In this document: piece by piece, positions 46,204 to 56,254 of the stretch
How positions within the stretch are numbered: the first letter of the stretch is position 1
Layout of the letters: the number at the start of each line of letters is the position of its first letter
Source: Bacteroidota bacterium
GTDB taxonomy: Bacteria > Bacteroidota > Bacteroidia > Bacteroidales > F082
DNA: 64,000 nt
Reading direction: 5' to 3'
Assembly (NCBI GenBank): GCA_016845175.1
Contig: JAERTD010000032.1
Coordinates: 1 to 64,000, forward strand
Position numbers and translations under genes: made by a program
The notes under the pieces: generated by a model
Databases searched by the model: none
What the model was told of the DNA's origin: nothing
Seen by the model: only the letters and a program-made list of their open reading frames with translations

Positions 46204-46236
46204 AAGCCACTTCAGTTTCTGGAGTGGCTTTTTTTA
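46204..46236 (+). terminator. Terminator after gap
   Basis: An 11-bp stem (46204-46214 with 46220-46230, one G-T pair), 5-base loop and a run of seven T residues. It also sits beyond the 3' end of the convergent CHU_C gene. Confidence 0.88.
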
Positions 46237-46251
46237 TGGCCAGAGGTTTGA

Positions 46252-48852
46252 TTAAGGACCTCTGATAATGGTCACACTGCCCTTAAGGGTCATGGTTTCC
46301 AGTCCGTTGATGGTATGGAAGTAGACCTGACACACATAATAATATACCCCTTCAGCACAATCCTGATTGGTTTTGGAGTTTTTCCCATCCCACCTAATCT
46401 CGGGATCGTTGGTTTCAAACAATATGTTTCCCCAGCGGTTAAAAATGCTCATTTCCACACGCTCCACCATATGGTTTACTTTGGGTACAAACAATGGGTT
46501 GAACTGGTCACCATTGTTTGGAGTAAACACATTGGGAAGGTCGTATATGGTATTGGGGCATGCATCATAATTCACACAAACCACATTGCTGAAGGCACTG
46601 GTATTCCCAACCGAATCGATGGCCTTCACGGCATAACAACCCACATAGTTGCTATCGCTAAAATGGTAATAGATGGTATCGTAAGGGTTGGTGATGGAGT
46701 CGATGAGTTCCAAAGGCTGCTCTTGCAGAGCGGTATAATAAATATGGTATTTGGCCACATCATAACTGCAGGAATCATAGGGCAGGGTCCAGCTTAGTTT
46801 GTTGACCAGGCTATCGCAGTGTGTTTGAATATTTAAAACCGGGTCGCAGGGTGGCATCACATCGTTGGGAACTTCACAGATAATTTGAGAATAGTTCACC
46901 AGAGGGCTCATCAATCCCGGTAATGAGTAGCGACCAATAGATTTAATATAATAACAATACTCCTTGTCATTTTCCAAGCCTCTGTCTCTGTAGAATAGAA
47001 ATTTGGAGAGACCGATGGAATCCAAGGTGCCTGATCCGGGGTCTTGCCTATAAATAATATATTCATCATTAACCCAGGGAACTTTAGGTACCCATGTCAG
47101 ATATACTTCCCGATCTCGGGCCTGGGTGTTAAGAAATATGGATGCTGCTTTGGATGAACTGCCAATATAGCCTACTGTTTCACTCTCAAGGTCGATTTGA
47201 TAGTTGTAAGGTATGCCACTGGTGTTTAGGTTTACTGCTGCATCGTAATAAATGGTATCGTCCAGGCTATTAAATGTTTTGATGAGACTAGGCGCATCCC
47301 ATAACAAACCATTGTTCCTGTAAACCAAATAGTTGTAAGGACCAGGGTAGGTGATGGTATCCAGTTCTATGGGTTTTGACCACACCAGGTTGACTACGCC
47401 ACTTTCAAGATCAGTACTATCATTACTCACGTGAGTAATTATGGGCACATCACGTTTCAGATAAGCGCAGTCCTCATTGGATGCATAACTCTCGGCATTG
47501 TCATGATAGACCGCTGTTACACGGTAACAATAATCGATACCATGAACTAATCCTAATCCTAAATTATCATCTCTGAAATTAAGCGTGGAGGCAGCTGCTA
47601 CTTCTGCTATCAGTTGGAAGCCGGTATATATGGGTACACCAGTTTCACAATAGTCAGGATCCCATCCCGAAGGACCACTTCTCCTATAAATTTTATATCC
47701 GGTATTGTGGTCGCAAACACTCTTTTCCCAACTCAGATCAATTCCGTTGCCCAGTGCTTCTGCCTGGAGGTTTTCTGGTGCCGGGGCAATTACCTTAATG
47801 GCTACACTTTTAAAGTTTACCAGATTGGCTGGTGAACCATTGTCTACTGCTTTAAAAAGAACGGTATAGGGATTGGCTTTTACATGAGCACATGTAGTGG
47901 GCCAGCTGAAGTCCGCAAAAACAGTATCACTGCTGGAAGCAGGATTGGGAACCATGGAAGCGCCCAGTTCCAGTGGTCCTCCCACAGCAGTAAGGGTTAC
48001 GCCGGTGCCATCAGGATCATAGGCCAATACATCAAAATGCAGAAAGTCACCAGCTACGATGCAGGTATCATCTATGGCGATAATTTCTGGTGGGTCATGG
48101 TTACAGCTTACAATATTGATTTGCATATCCCTTCTTACACTACCTATTTTTATACCATATCGCCATTCTTCAACCACAAAGGCCACATTGTATTCACCCT
48201 GCAATATGGGTGTGAACCAGGTGAGGTCACCACTAATGGAATCGATTTCGAAGACTTCTGACGTTTTGGGATAGGTGTATCCGGGAATATCGAAACCACC
48301 GGCACCCTTGCATACCACCAGTTTGTATGAAATGCTGTCGCCATCCACATCATATGCACCGGGATTATGGATGAACAATTTGCCTACACAACCATTGTCG
48401 ATGGGTGGGTTTAACAATTGTACGGAGTTGTTATAGCCAAGGAAAGGGTTGATCAGAAGCTCTGTTTCAATGAACATGGGTACATTGATGGAGTTGGGGA
48501 TGTTCTGGACACCCGTATTCCGGTTGGGGTCTTCCACCGAGATCATATATTTACCCGGGGCTGGAAAGGTGTGTGTCCCTCTGTAGAGGTTATAGGAGAT
48601 ATCTTCAACGCCCGGTACTTCTTCCCAAATCATCCTAGGAATTTCATCACCCGAGCCATCACCCCAGTAAATGGGCATTACCTCTCGTGTGTCGTCGGCA
48701 GGACTTGAAGTCCGGGTAAACATCACCACAGTAAACTCATAGGTCAAGCCTTCAATATGGTTGTAAGTGATCTCTGCTGCCCTTTGATGGGTTGCGAAGG
48801 CAACATTAACCATGCATAAGAGTAGAATGATGTTTATATATGTTTTCTTCAT
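46252..48852 (-). CDS. Large secreted protein with T9SS type B (CHU_C) sorting domain
   Basis: 866 residues. Signal peptide (MKKTYINIILLLCMVNVAFA), then Ig/PKD-like modules (YEFTVVMFTRTSSPADD, GTHTFPAPGKYMISVED), several fibronectin type III-like modules (ENLQAEALGNGIDLSWEKS, YRVTAVYHDNAES) and the gliding-motility-associated C-terminus (YDLPNVFTPNNGDQFNP, MSIFNRWGNILFET, WDGKN, CAEGVYYYVCQV). The CHU_C tail directs export by T9SS, usually to the cell surface. Binding target unknown. Confidence 0.9.
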   Translation of the reverse strand: MKKTYINIILLLCMVNVAFATHQRAAEITYNHIEGLTYEFTVVMFTRTSSPADDTREVMPIYWGDGSGDEIPRMIWEEVPGVEDISYNLYRGTHTFPAPGKYMISVEDPNRNTGVQNIPNSINVPMFIETELLINPFLGYNNSVQLLNPPIDNGCVGKLFIHNPGAYDVDGDSISYKLVVCKGAGGFDIPGYTYPKTSEVFEIDSISGDLTWFTPILQGEYNVAFVVEEWRYGIKIGSVRRDMQINIVSCNHDPPEIIAIDDTCIVAGDFLHFDVLAYDPDGTGVTLTAVGGPLELGASMVPNPASSSDTVFADFSWPTTCAHVKANPYTVLFKAVDNGSPANLVNFKSVAIKVIAPAPENLQAEALGNGIDLSWEKSVCDHNTGYKIYRRSGPSGWDPDYCETGVPIYTGFQLIAEVAAASTLNFRDDNLGLGLVHGIDYCYRVTAVYHDNAESYASNEDCAYLKRDVPIITHVSNDSTDLESGVVNLVWSKPIELDTITYPGPYNYLVYRNNGLLWDAPSLIKTFNSLDDTIYYDAAVNLNTSGIPYNYQIDLESETVGYIGSSSKAASIFLNTQARDREVYLTWVPKVPWVNDEYIIYRQDPGSGTLDSIGLSKFLFYRDRGLENDKEYCYYIKSIGRYSLPGLMSPLVNYSQIICEVPNDVMPPCDPVLNIQTHCDSLVNKLSWTLPYDSCSYDVAKYHIYYTALQEQPLELIDSITNPYDTIYYHFSDSNYVGCYAVKAIDSVGNTSAFSNVVCVNYDACPNTIYDLPNVFTPNNGDQFNPLFVPKVNHMVERVEMSIFNRWGNILFETNDPEIRWDGKNSKTNQDCAEGVYYYVCQVYFHTINGLETMTLKGSVTIIRGP

Positions 48853-49013
48853 TGGAATTCACTAAAGGAATATCAAAACTACAAATATTATGCAAATCAA
48901 GTGCCAAGTATCTTGGCTTAGAAAAGCTTGCTGAAAGTCCTATGAAATGGAACTAAAACTTGTTATTTATGTATAAGAGAAGGCGGGATTTAATTAGTTT
49001 TGTAGAGCTTATT

Positions 49014-51248
49014 ATGGATAAGAGGGCATTGGAACAGGAACGCTTGGAAATTCTCAGACGGTATCGTCAGCTGATTGAGGTATGGCATACGCGGAAAGAG
49101 ACCAGCGACCGCTGGATGGTTCGAAAAGCATTCAGGTTAGCCGCTGATGCCCATAAAGATATGCGGCGCAAGACAGGGGAACCTTTTATTTACCATCCCC
49201 TGGCAGTGGCCACCATTGCCGCAGGAGAAATTGGCTTGGGCAGAACTTCCATTATAGCCGGACTTTTGCACGATACAGTTGAAGATACCGACATCAGATT
49301 ATCAGATGTAAAGGCCATGTTTGGTTCTGAAGTCGAAAGGATCATTGACGGGCTCACCAAAATTGATGAAATATCAGATACCACCTCCACAGCTCAGGCA
49401 GAGACACTTAAGAAAATTCTCTTTACTCTTTCAGAAGATGTTCGTGTAATTCTTGTGAAATTGGCTGACCGCCTCCACAATATGCGAACCATGGAAGTGA
49501 TGCCGCGCGAAAAGCAACTAAAGGTGGCCTCTGAAACCTTGTTCATTTATGCACCTTTGGCCCACCGACTTGGATTGTATTCCCTGAAAAGTGAGTTGGA
49601 GGAATTATCCTTTAAATATTCACAACCTAAGATCTATCGCGACCTAAAGGAAAAGCTAAACGAGCGATATGATGAAACCATGCGTTTTTTCGAAGCTTTC
49701 AGGCAACCCTTTGAAAAGGAGTTAAAATCCAACCGCCTTAAATATGATATTGAATGTAATATCAAAACCACCTTTTCGATTTGGCAAAAGATGAAGGAAA
49801 ATGGTGTCCCATTCGAAGAAGTTTATGGCACTTATGGAGTGGATGTGGTGGTGAATACCAGCCCTAAAAGAGAAAAAAGAGATTGCTGGTCGGCATACGC
49901 TGCCTTAACTTCCATCTATAAACCCAATATTAAAAGCCTGCGCGACTGGATGAGCTCACCAAAAGCTAATGGCTATGAGGCTATCCACATAACAGTCATG
50001 GGTAATGGTGGTCAGTGGGTTGATGTCCATATCCGCAGCAAGCGTATGGACGAAATTGCCCGGAAGGGTTATGCCGCTTACTGGAAATATAAGGATCAGA
50101 GTAAGATAGATGCCGGACTGGATGAATGGCTGAAAAAAACACGAGAATTGTTGAAGGAAAGCGATGAAGAGACCATTGGTTTCATCGATGATTTTAAAAG
50201 CAATTTGTTTTCCGATGAGATTGTGGTTTTTACTCCAAAGGGTCGCATGGTGAATTTACCGGTAACAGCAACGGTTCTCGACTTTGCCTATTCCATTCAT
50301 ACCGATCTTGGCAACAAATGTATCGGGGCTAATGTCAACCACAAATTGGTGCCTGTGGATTATCAGGTAAAATCAGGGGATCAGGTTGAGATCATTACAT
50401 CTAGGATACAACAACCCAACGAAGACTGGTTCAAATATGTAGTTACGGCCAGGGCAAAATCGCGTATTAAGCTGGCCATAAAAGCGGAGCGGAAAAAGTT
50501 TCGGGATGAAGGAAAAGAAAAACTGGAAGAATATTTTGCTCAGCTAAAACTTGAATATTCCAAACCGCTGGTCAACAGCATTATCGAAGCCAAGAGTCTG
50601 GGAGGACAGGTTGATTTGTTCTATTATATTGCCAAGGGAAAGATTGATTTTAAAGATGTAAAGGAAGCTGTAAACCCAAGTGATGGTAGAGGTAGCTGGA
50701 TCAGAGGTTTGCGTTTACCATTTTCTCGTCCCAAGGCTTCTGAAGCCAGTAATGGTGACAAATCTGGAAATGAAAATGTAGACTCGAGTCCTGCAGAAGA
50801 ATCTGTTGATTCAGATCTTAAAGCTCTTGATTATTCAGTGTCAAAATGTTGTAACCCCATACCGGGTGATAATGTAATCGGACTTGTTTTCCCCAACGAA
50901 CCCATTCAGATTCACCGTACCGATTGTGAAAAAGCCATTGGACTGATGGCACAGTACGGTAAGAATATCGTGAAGGCTAAATGGAAGCAAAAACAAGGCA
51001 TAACCTTCCTGGCTGGTATACAGATTAAAGCTGTGGATAAGATTGGTCTTATACAGGAAGTGTCGGCCAGGATAGCAGATGATTTTCAATTAAACATACG
51101 TACGTTTAACCTTGAAAGTGTTGAAGGCTTAGTCGATTTGACCATCACACTTTATGTAAGCGATACAGATGGACTTAAAAAATTGATACAAAGACTGAAG
51201 AAAATTAAAGAGGTAATAAAAATTACCCGTCTTGATAGATTTGTCTAG
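49014..51248 (+). CDS. RelA/SpoT-homologue protein, hydrolase intact, synthetase site degraded
   Basis: 744 residues with full long-RSH architecture. The HD hydrolase domain keeps its metal site (His61, His86-Asp87 in LLHDTVEDT, Asp152 and Asn156 in LADRLHNM). In the synthetase domain, the catalytic Asp of the YDLxAxR motif is Gly272 and the Arg is Asp277 (YGTYGVD); the Arg of the RxK motif is Asn249; the catalytic Glu before QIR is Asp337. TGS (about 393-455), a conserved cysteine region (SKCCNPIPGD) and a C-terminal ACT domain follow. It is expected to degrade (p)ppGpp and perhaps not make it. The ATG at 49014 fits the family; the frame opens at 48960. Confidence 0.92.
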   Translation: MDKRALEQERLEILRRYRQLIEVWHTRKETSDRWMVRKAFRLAADAHKDMRRKTGEPFIYHPLAVATIAAGEIGLGRTSIIAGLLHDTVEDTDIRLSDVKAMFGSEVERIIDGLTKIDEISDTTSTAQAETLKKILFTLSEDVRVILVKLADRLHNMRTMEVMPREKQLKVASETLFIYAPLAHRLGLYSLKSELEELSFKYSQPKIYRDLKEKLNERYDETMRFFEAFRQPFEKELKSNRLKYDIECNIKTTFSIWQKMKENGVPFEEVYGTYGVDVVVNTSPKREKRDCWSAYAALTSIYKPNIKSLRDWMSSPKANGYEAIHITVMGNGGQWVDVHIRSKRMDEIARKGYAAYWKYKDQSKIDAGLDEWLKKTRELLKESDEETIGFIDDFKSNLFSDEIVVFTPKGRMVNLPVTATVLDFAYSIHTDLGNKCIGANVNHKLVPVDYQVKSGDQVEIITSRIQQPNEDWFKYVVTARAKSRIKLAIKAERKKFRDEGKEKLEEYFAQLKLEYSKPLVNSIIEAKSLGGQVDLFYYIAKGKIDFKDVKEAVNPSDGRGSWIRGLRLPFSRPKASEASNGDKSGNENVDSSPAEESVDSDLKALDYSVSKCCNPIPGDNVIGLVFPNEPIQIHRTDCEKAIGLMAQYGKNIVKAKWKQKQGITFLAGIQIKAVDKIGLIQEVSARIADDFQLNIRTFNLESVEGLVDLTITLYVSDTDGLKKLIQRLKKIKEVIKITRLDRFV

Positions 51249-51360
51249 AAGTCAGGACAATGCATTAGATGTTTTCTCGTCTAAGCTAAAGTGGCGACTA
51301 CGCAAAGGCACCAGCAGAACTACGTAAAACCCGTATTTTAATCGCTTTTTCACTTTTTTA

Positions 51361-51391
51361 TTTGTAATTAAACCACTTAAAAATAAAATTG
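51361..51391 (+). promoter_or_regulatory. Candidate promoter of the fur-family gene
   Basis: TTTG (51361-51364) and TAAAATTG (51384-51391, one mismatch to TAnnTTTG) are 19 bp apart, the expected spacing in Bacteroidota. The start codon is 31 bp downstream. Confidence 0.45.
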
Positions 51392-51422
51392 TAGTATTTT
51401 TACCGCACTAAAACCAGTGGGA

Positions 51423-51896
51423 ATGAAGTCTAACAACAAGAAAGACACTTTCGAATCGGTTAAGAAAATTTTTACCGAATACCTTGAATCCAGAGGACAT
51501 CGTAAAACTCCGGAGCGATATACCATATTGAAAGAGATCTATGCAACCGATGGTCACTTCGATATTGAAACCCTGTACATCCGAATGAAAAACAATAAGT
51601 ATCGGGTGAGCCGGGCCACATTATATAACACCATCGAATTACTATTGGATTGTAATCTGGTTACTAAACATCAGTTTGGTAACAACTGTGCACAATTCGA
51701 GCGTTCATTTAAATTCAAGCAGCATGATCACTTTGTTTGCCTGGAAGATGGAAAAGTATTGGAGTTCTGTGATCCACGCATTCAGGAAATTCAAAAATCG
51801 GTAGAAGAATTGCTTGGTGTAAGTGTTGCCTACCATTCGCTTACTTTCTATGGTAAGTGTGCCTCCACAGAAAAAGACGGTGAAAAAAACAGTTAA
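51423..51896 (+). CDS. Fur/PerR-family metal-dependent repressor
   Basis: 157 residues. The winged-helix DNA-binding part is [20 protein letters not shown] to [21 protein letters not shown]; the dimerisation part has the metal-binding [15 protein letters not shown]. The first CxxC structural-zinc pair of classical Fur is not present (CLED instead), and the regulated metal or peroxide signal cannot be told. A GTG at 51417 precedes the ATG by two codons. It lies upstream of purA with a terminator between. Confidence 0.9.
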   Translation: MKSNNKKDTFESVKKIFTEYLESRGHRKTPERYTILKEIYATDGHFDIETLYIRMKNNKYRVSRATLYNTIELLLDCNLVTKHQFGNNCAQFERSFKFKQHDHFVCLEDGKVLEFCDPRIQEIQKSVEELLGVSVAYHSLTFYGKCASTEKDGEKNS

Positions 51897-51954
51897 TAAA
51901 TTTTAAGTATCGCTTCCAACAAAGCTTGATATTTAATTATTTTTGAATACAGAT

Positions 51955-51982
51955 AAACCCTGAAAACTATCAGGGTTTTTTG
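51955..51982 (+). terminator. Terminator after the fur-family gene
   Basis: A perfect 9-bp stem (AAACCCTGA 51955-51963 with TCAGGGTTT 51970-51978), 6-base loop and T-run. Confidence 0.9.
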
Positions 51983-52056
51983 TTGTGAGTTCATGTGGTT
52001 CAATAGTAAATATTATAAGGTACTGCACTGACAACAAGGGATTAAGGAAGTTTTAA

Positions 52057-53361
<1,305 letters not shown>

Positions 53362-53371
53362 CATCTTTATC

Positions 53372-53797
53372 TTAGTAAAAAGGCAAGCTTGCCATCTGAT
53401 CCGGACTAAAGGTGATGAAGGCATTTGCAAAGAAATTCCAAAGGGTAACCACCCCAATGGCAAATACTTTGGCAATATAAAAGTTGAGTCGGGTATTGCT
53501 TACCAACAACCATAATATGAGTGTGTTGATAGCTAGCCCTATCATTGAGATCAAAAAGAACTCTGTGAACTCTACCATTACCTCCGGATTGGTGCTTTGA
53601 AAGGTCCAAATTCTGTTCAATATGTAGTTGGATGTGGCAGCTGTGGAAAAACCAATGGCATTGGCAATAAATTTAGGAATCTTCAGCTTCTCTTTAGTCA
53701 GATAAGTGATGCCAAAATCGACGAATAATCCTGTGAAACCCACCAGGCCAAACTTGATGAATTTAAATAAAAATGCTTTGGAAAATATTTCGCTCAC
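53372..53797 (-). CDS. GtrA-family membrane protein
   Basis: 141 residues with four membrane helices: FIKFGLVGFTGLFVDFGITYL, ANAIGFSTAATSNYILNRIWTF, FFLISMIGLAINTLILWLL and KVFAIGVVTLWNFFANAFITF. GtrA-like proteins are thought to move polyprenyl-linked sugars across the membrane or assist glycosylation. It is 21 bp upstream of the M28 peptidase stop on the same strand but downstream in transcription order. Confidence 0.88.
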   Translation of the reverse strand: MSEIFSKAFLFKFIKFGLVGFTGLFVDFGITYLTKEKLKIPKFIANAIGFSTAATSNYILNRIWTFQSTNPEVMVEFTEFFLISMIGLAINTLILWLLVSNTRLNFYIAKVFAIGVVTLWNFFANAFITFSPDQMASLPFY

Positions 53798-53817
53798 AAG
53801 CTTTTGGGTTAAGGGCT

Positions 53818-55611
53818 TTATAATACTATGACCAGCACCATGGGTTCGCCATCTCTTATAATATCAACACTTATGGTTTGGCCGGGCTTTAACTTTTTCA
53901 GGCGGTTCATATAGTCATAAATATTGGTAACAGCTTTACCTTCTATGGCTACAATCTTATCACCTTTTTTCATATTGGCTTTGGATGCCGGGCCACCCTT
54001 GGTCACGCCACCGACACCTAAACCATCGTTGGCATTTGAAGTAAAGTCGGGCATAATGCCAAATTTAACTTTTAAGCCACGACCATACCTGGTTTTCTTT
54101 TGTTTGGGGCCTGCCTCTTTAAAAGTGAGTGCTTTGTCGCGGTTAATTAAATCCAGGGTAACTGCATAGGCATAATCAGAAATCTCCTTTTCTCCTTCAA
54201 AATTAATTTTGTGTGTGTCGTCAAAGGGTGTGTGGTAATCGGGATGGGCACCGGTACTAAAGAACAAGACAGGTACGCCACTGGCATAAAAACTGGCATG
54301 GTCGGATGCGCCATAACCTTCAGGTGAATGGCTGAAACTTAAGCTGCTGTTCTTTTCATATTGCAGAAGAAGTGAGTCCATTTCCACTGCAGTTCCTGTT
54401 CCTGCCACCATAATACCTTTTGCTTCAGGATCCAACCGACCAATCATATCCAGGTTTATCATGGCTTTGATCTGTTTGAGGTCTACCAATGGGCTGCCAT
54501 TAAAAAACTGTGATCCCAACAATCCCATTTCCTCGGCTCCGAAGGCCATGAACAGTACGGATCGTTTCAATGAACTCTTGTTGGCAGCCAAACGCTGGGC
54601 AATCTCCATGAGGCCCGAAACTCCGGATGCATTGTCGTCGGCGCCATTATGAATGGCCACGGTATCGGGCATTCTTGATCCTGATCCGGGTCCACCATAA
54701 CCCAGATGGTCATAATGGGCACCTATAACGATAAATTCATTTTTTAATTGGGGATCGTTTCCTTCCAATAAGCCAACCACGTTTTGTGTTTTAACCTCAA
54801 CCCTAGTCAATTCTGTGTTGGCCGTAATTGTTTTCACCATCTCAAACGATTGGTTACTCATTTCAGCAATGATTTTCTCTTCTAACTCTTTTATACTTGT
54901 GCCGGATTCTTCAAGCAATTTATTGGCAAGGGCAGCTGAGATATTCACTGCGGGAATGCCCACATTGGCGGTTACCCTGTTGAAGGTGGGCTTGCTCAGA
55001 CTGTGTTCGTCTCCAAATTGTGGGCCATTCACAAAAATGATGCCTGCAGCTTCTTTATCTCTGGCCAGAATGGCTTTGTCGCGATCACCTCCATAGGATA
55101 TGAAAAGACTTTCATCATTATCCGGTTCAGGATCCCCTCTCAATACCAGCACCCATTTTCCTGTGGGGTCAATGTCCTGGTAGTCGTTCCATTGCAGAGA
55201 GTCGTGTTCTATTTCCATACCGAAGCCAGCGAATACAACTGTTGTATTCAGGCTGCTGTTGTTGGAAAAGGGCATGACTATATAATTAGAATCCAACTGA
55301 CCCATATCGTCATTGATCTCCAGTTGATTGTTGGTGCCGGGCTCCACACTCATGATGACATCGAAGTACTGAAACCCATCTTCACCTATGGTTTTGATGC
55401 CATATTGCAGGAAGTGGTCACGAATATAGGTAGCAGCAAGCATACCTCCTTTTGTTCCTGGTTTACGGCCTTCAAGTTCGTCTGATGCCAGGTATTCAAC
55501 ATGGGCTTTTAGCTCAGGAACGGTGATGTCAGCGGTTGTTTGAGACCAGAGAAAATGGGTTGTCAGCAGCAGGGCTGACAATAAAAGTGACGTGTGCAAT
55601 CGTATAGACAT
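53818..55611 (-). CDS. Secreted M28-family metallopeptidase with PA-like and PDZ domains
   Basis: 597 residues. Signal peptide (SLLLSALLLTTHFLWSQ), then a PA-type insert (about 120-240; WVLVLRGDPEPD, KEAAGIIFVNGP), the M28 zinc domain (VIGAHYDHLGYG, NGADDNASGVSGLMEIA, FMAFGAEEMGLLGS, INLDMIGR, HPDYHTPFDD) and a C-terminal PDZ domain (GVGGVTKGGPASKANMKKGDKIVAIEG). It is an aminopeptidase-type enzyme, probably periplasmic or surface-exposed. TACCTTTG on the minus strand at 55645-55638 is a -7 match just upstream. Confidence 0.93.
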   Translation of the reverse strand: MSIRLHTSLLLSALLLTTHFLWSQTTADITVPELKAHVEYLASDELEGRKPGTKGGMLAATYIRDHFLQYGIKTIGEDGFQYFDVIMSVEPGTNNQLEINDDMGQLDSNYIVMPFSNNSSLNTTVVFAGFGMEIEHDSLQWNDYQDIDPTGKWVLVLRGDPEPDNDESLFISYGGDRDKAILARDKEAAGIIFVNGPQFGDEHSLSKPTFNRVTANVGIPAVNISAALANKLLEESGTSIKELEEKIIAEMSNQSFEMVKTITANTELTRVEVKTQNVVGLLEGNDPQLKNEFIVIGAHYDHLGYGGPGSGSRMPDTVAIHNGADDNASGVSGLMEIAQRLAANKSSLKRSVLFMAFGAEEMGLLGSQFFNGSPLVDLKQIKAMINLDMIGRLDPEAKGIMVAGTGTAVEMDSLLLQYEKNSSLSFSHSPEGYGASDHASFYASGVPVLFFSTGAHPDYHTPFDDTHKINFEGEKEISDYAYAVTLDLINRDKALTFKEAGPKQKKTRYGRGLKVKFGIMPDFTSNANDGLGVGGVTKGGPASKANMKKGDKIVAIEGKAVTNIYDYMNRLKKLKPGQTISVDIIRDGEPMVLVIVL

Positions 55612-55684
55612 TGAAAACTGATTTGGAAATCCGTTTGCAAAGGTAATGTTTTAGAAAAAAGGTTTAGGATTTAGGTGGTTTCTT

Positions 55685-56111
55685 GGTTTAAGATAGAATC
55701 TTAAACCAGTATAGTATTATGGCAGATCGTCATCGCGATACTGACTGACGATAGGAAAGTCAGCAGAAGCGATCTCAATTTGATGTGATTTTTAAAGTCC
55801 GAGTGACGCTTCGCTTAACACTCGAACTATTATGGTTTATCAGTACGGTCACATTGAGCTTGTCGAAATGCGATCGTTGCTATTGGTAGAAAAGAAAGTT
55901 GTTTTAATTGAAATAGTCCAAGTGACGCTTCGCTGAACACTTGGATGATATATGGGTTTAAGATGCAATCTTAAACCAGTGTCGGTTTAATTGAACTATT
56001 CCAAGTGACGCTTCGCATAACACTCGAACTATTTTAGTGTATCTAATTTCTTATCAGTTACCCCATCCTTTAGGTTGGGGAATCTTCAGGTTTAAGATGC
56101 AATCTTAAACC
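55685..56111. repeat. Field of two alternating hairpin repeat families
   Basis: Family A, GGTTTAAGAT-3 bases-ATCTTAAACC, occurs at 55685-55707, 55955-55977 and 56089-56111. Family B, with GTGACGCTTCGC in its loop and CACT on the right arm, occurs around 55799-55825, 55918-55945 and 56001-56027. Copies B1 and B2 keep pairing by compensating changes (CGAGTG/CACTCG and CAAGTG/CACTTG). A REP-like GGTCACATTGAGCTTGTCGAAATG lies at 55848-55871. The gene-free stretch 55612-56200 has no supportable open frame. Confidence 0.85.
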
Positions 56112-56200
56112 AGGAGTAGTTGTGCGCCAGAGAGTGGTTTGAAAGGCAGAATAGACCTCAATATTTTGTCTGTCAACCAAATATACAAAAGAATAGACAT

Positions 56201-56236
56201 AAAAAAAAGCCTGAAAGATGCATCTTTCAGGCTTTT
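56201..56236 (-). terminator. Terminator of the downstream T9SS paralogue gene
   Basis: A perfect inverted repeat AGCCTGAAAGATG/CATCTTTCAGGCT between an A-run and a T-run; it works for the minus-strand gene ending at 56255 and could work in both directions. Confidence 0.9.
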
Positions 56237-56254
56237 TCTGTGAAAGGAGGTGAA

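Noticed and set aside
55685..56111. Possible CRISPR or tRNA cluster
   Set aside because: Repeats are spaced irregularly and are of two kinds; none folds as a cloverleaf.
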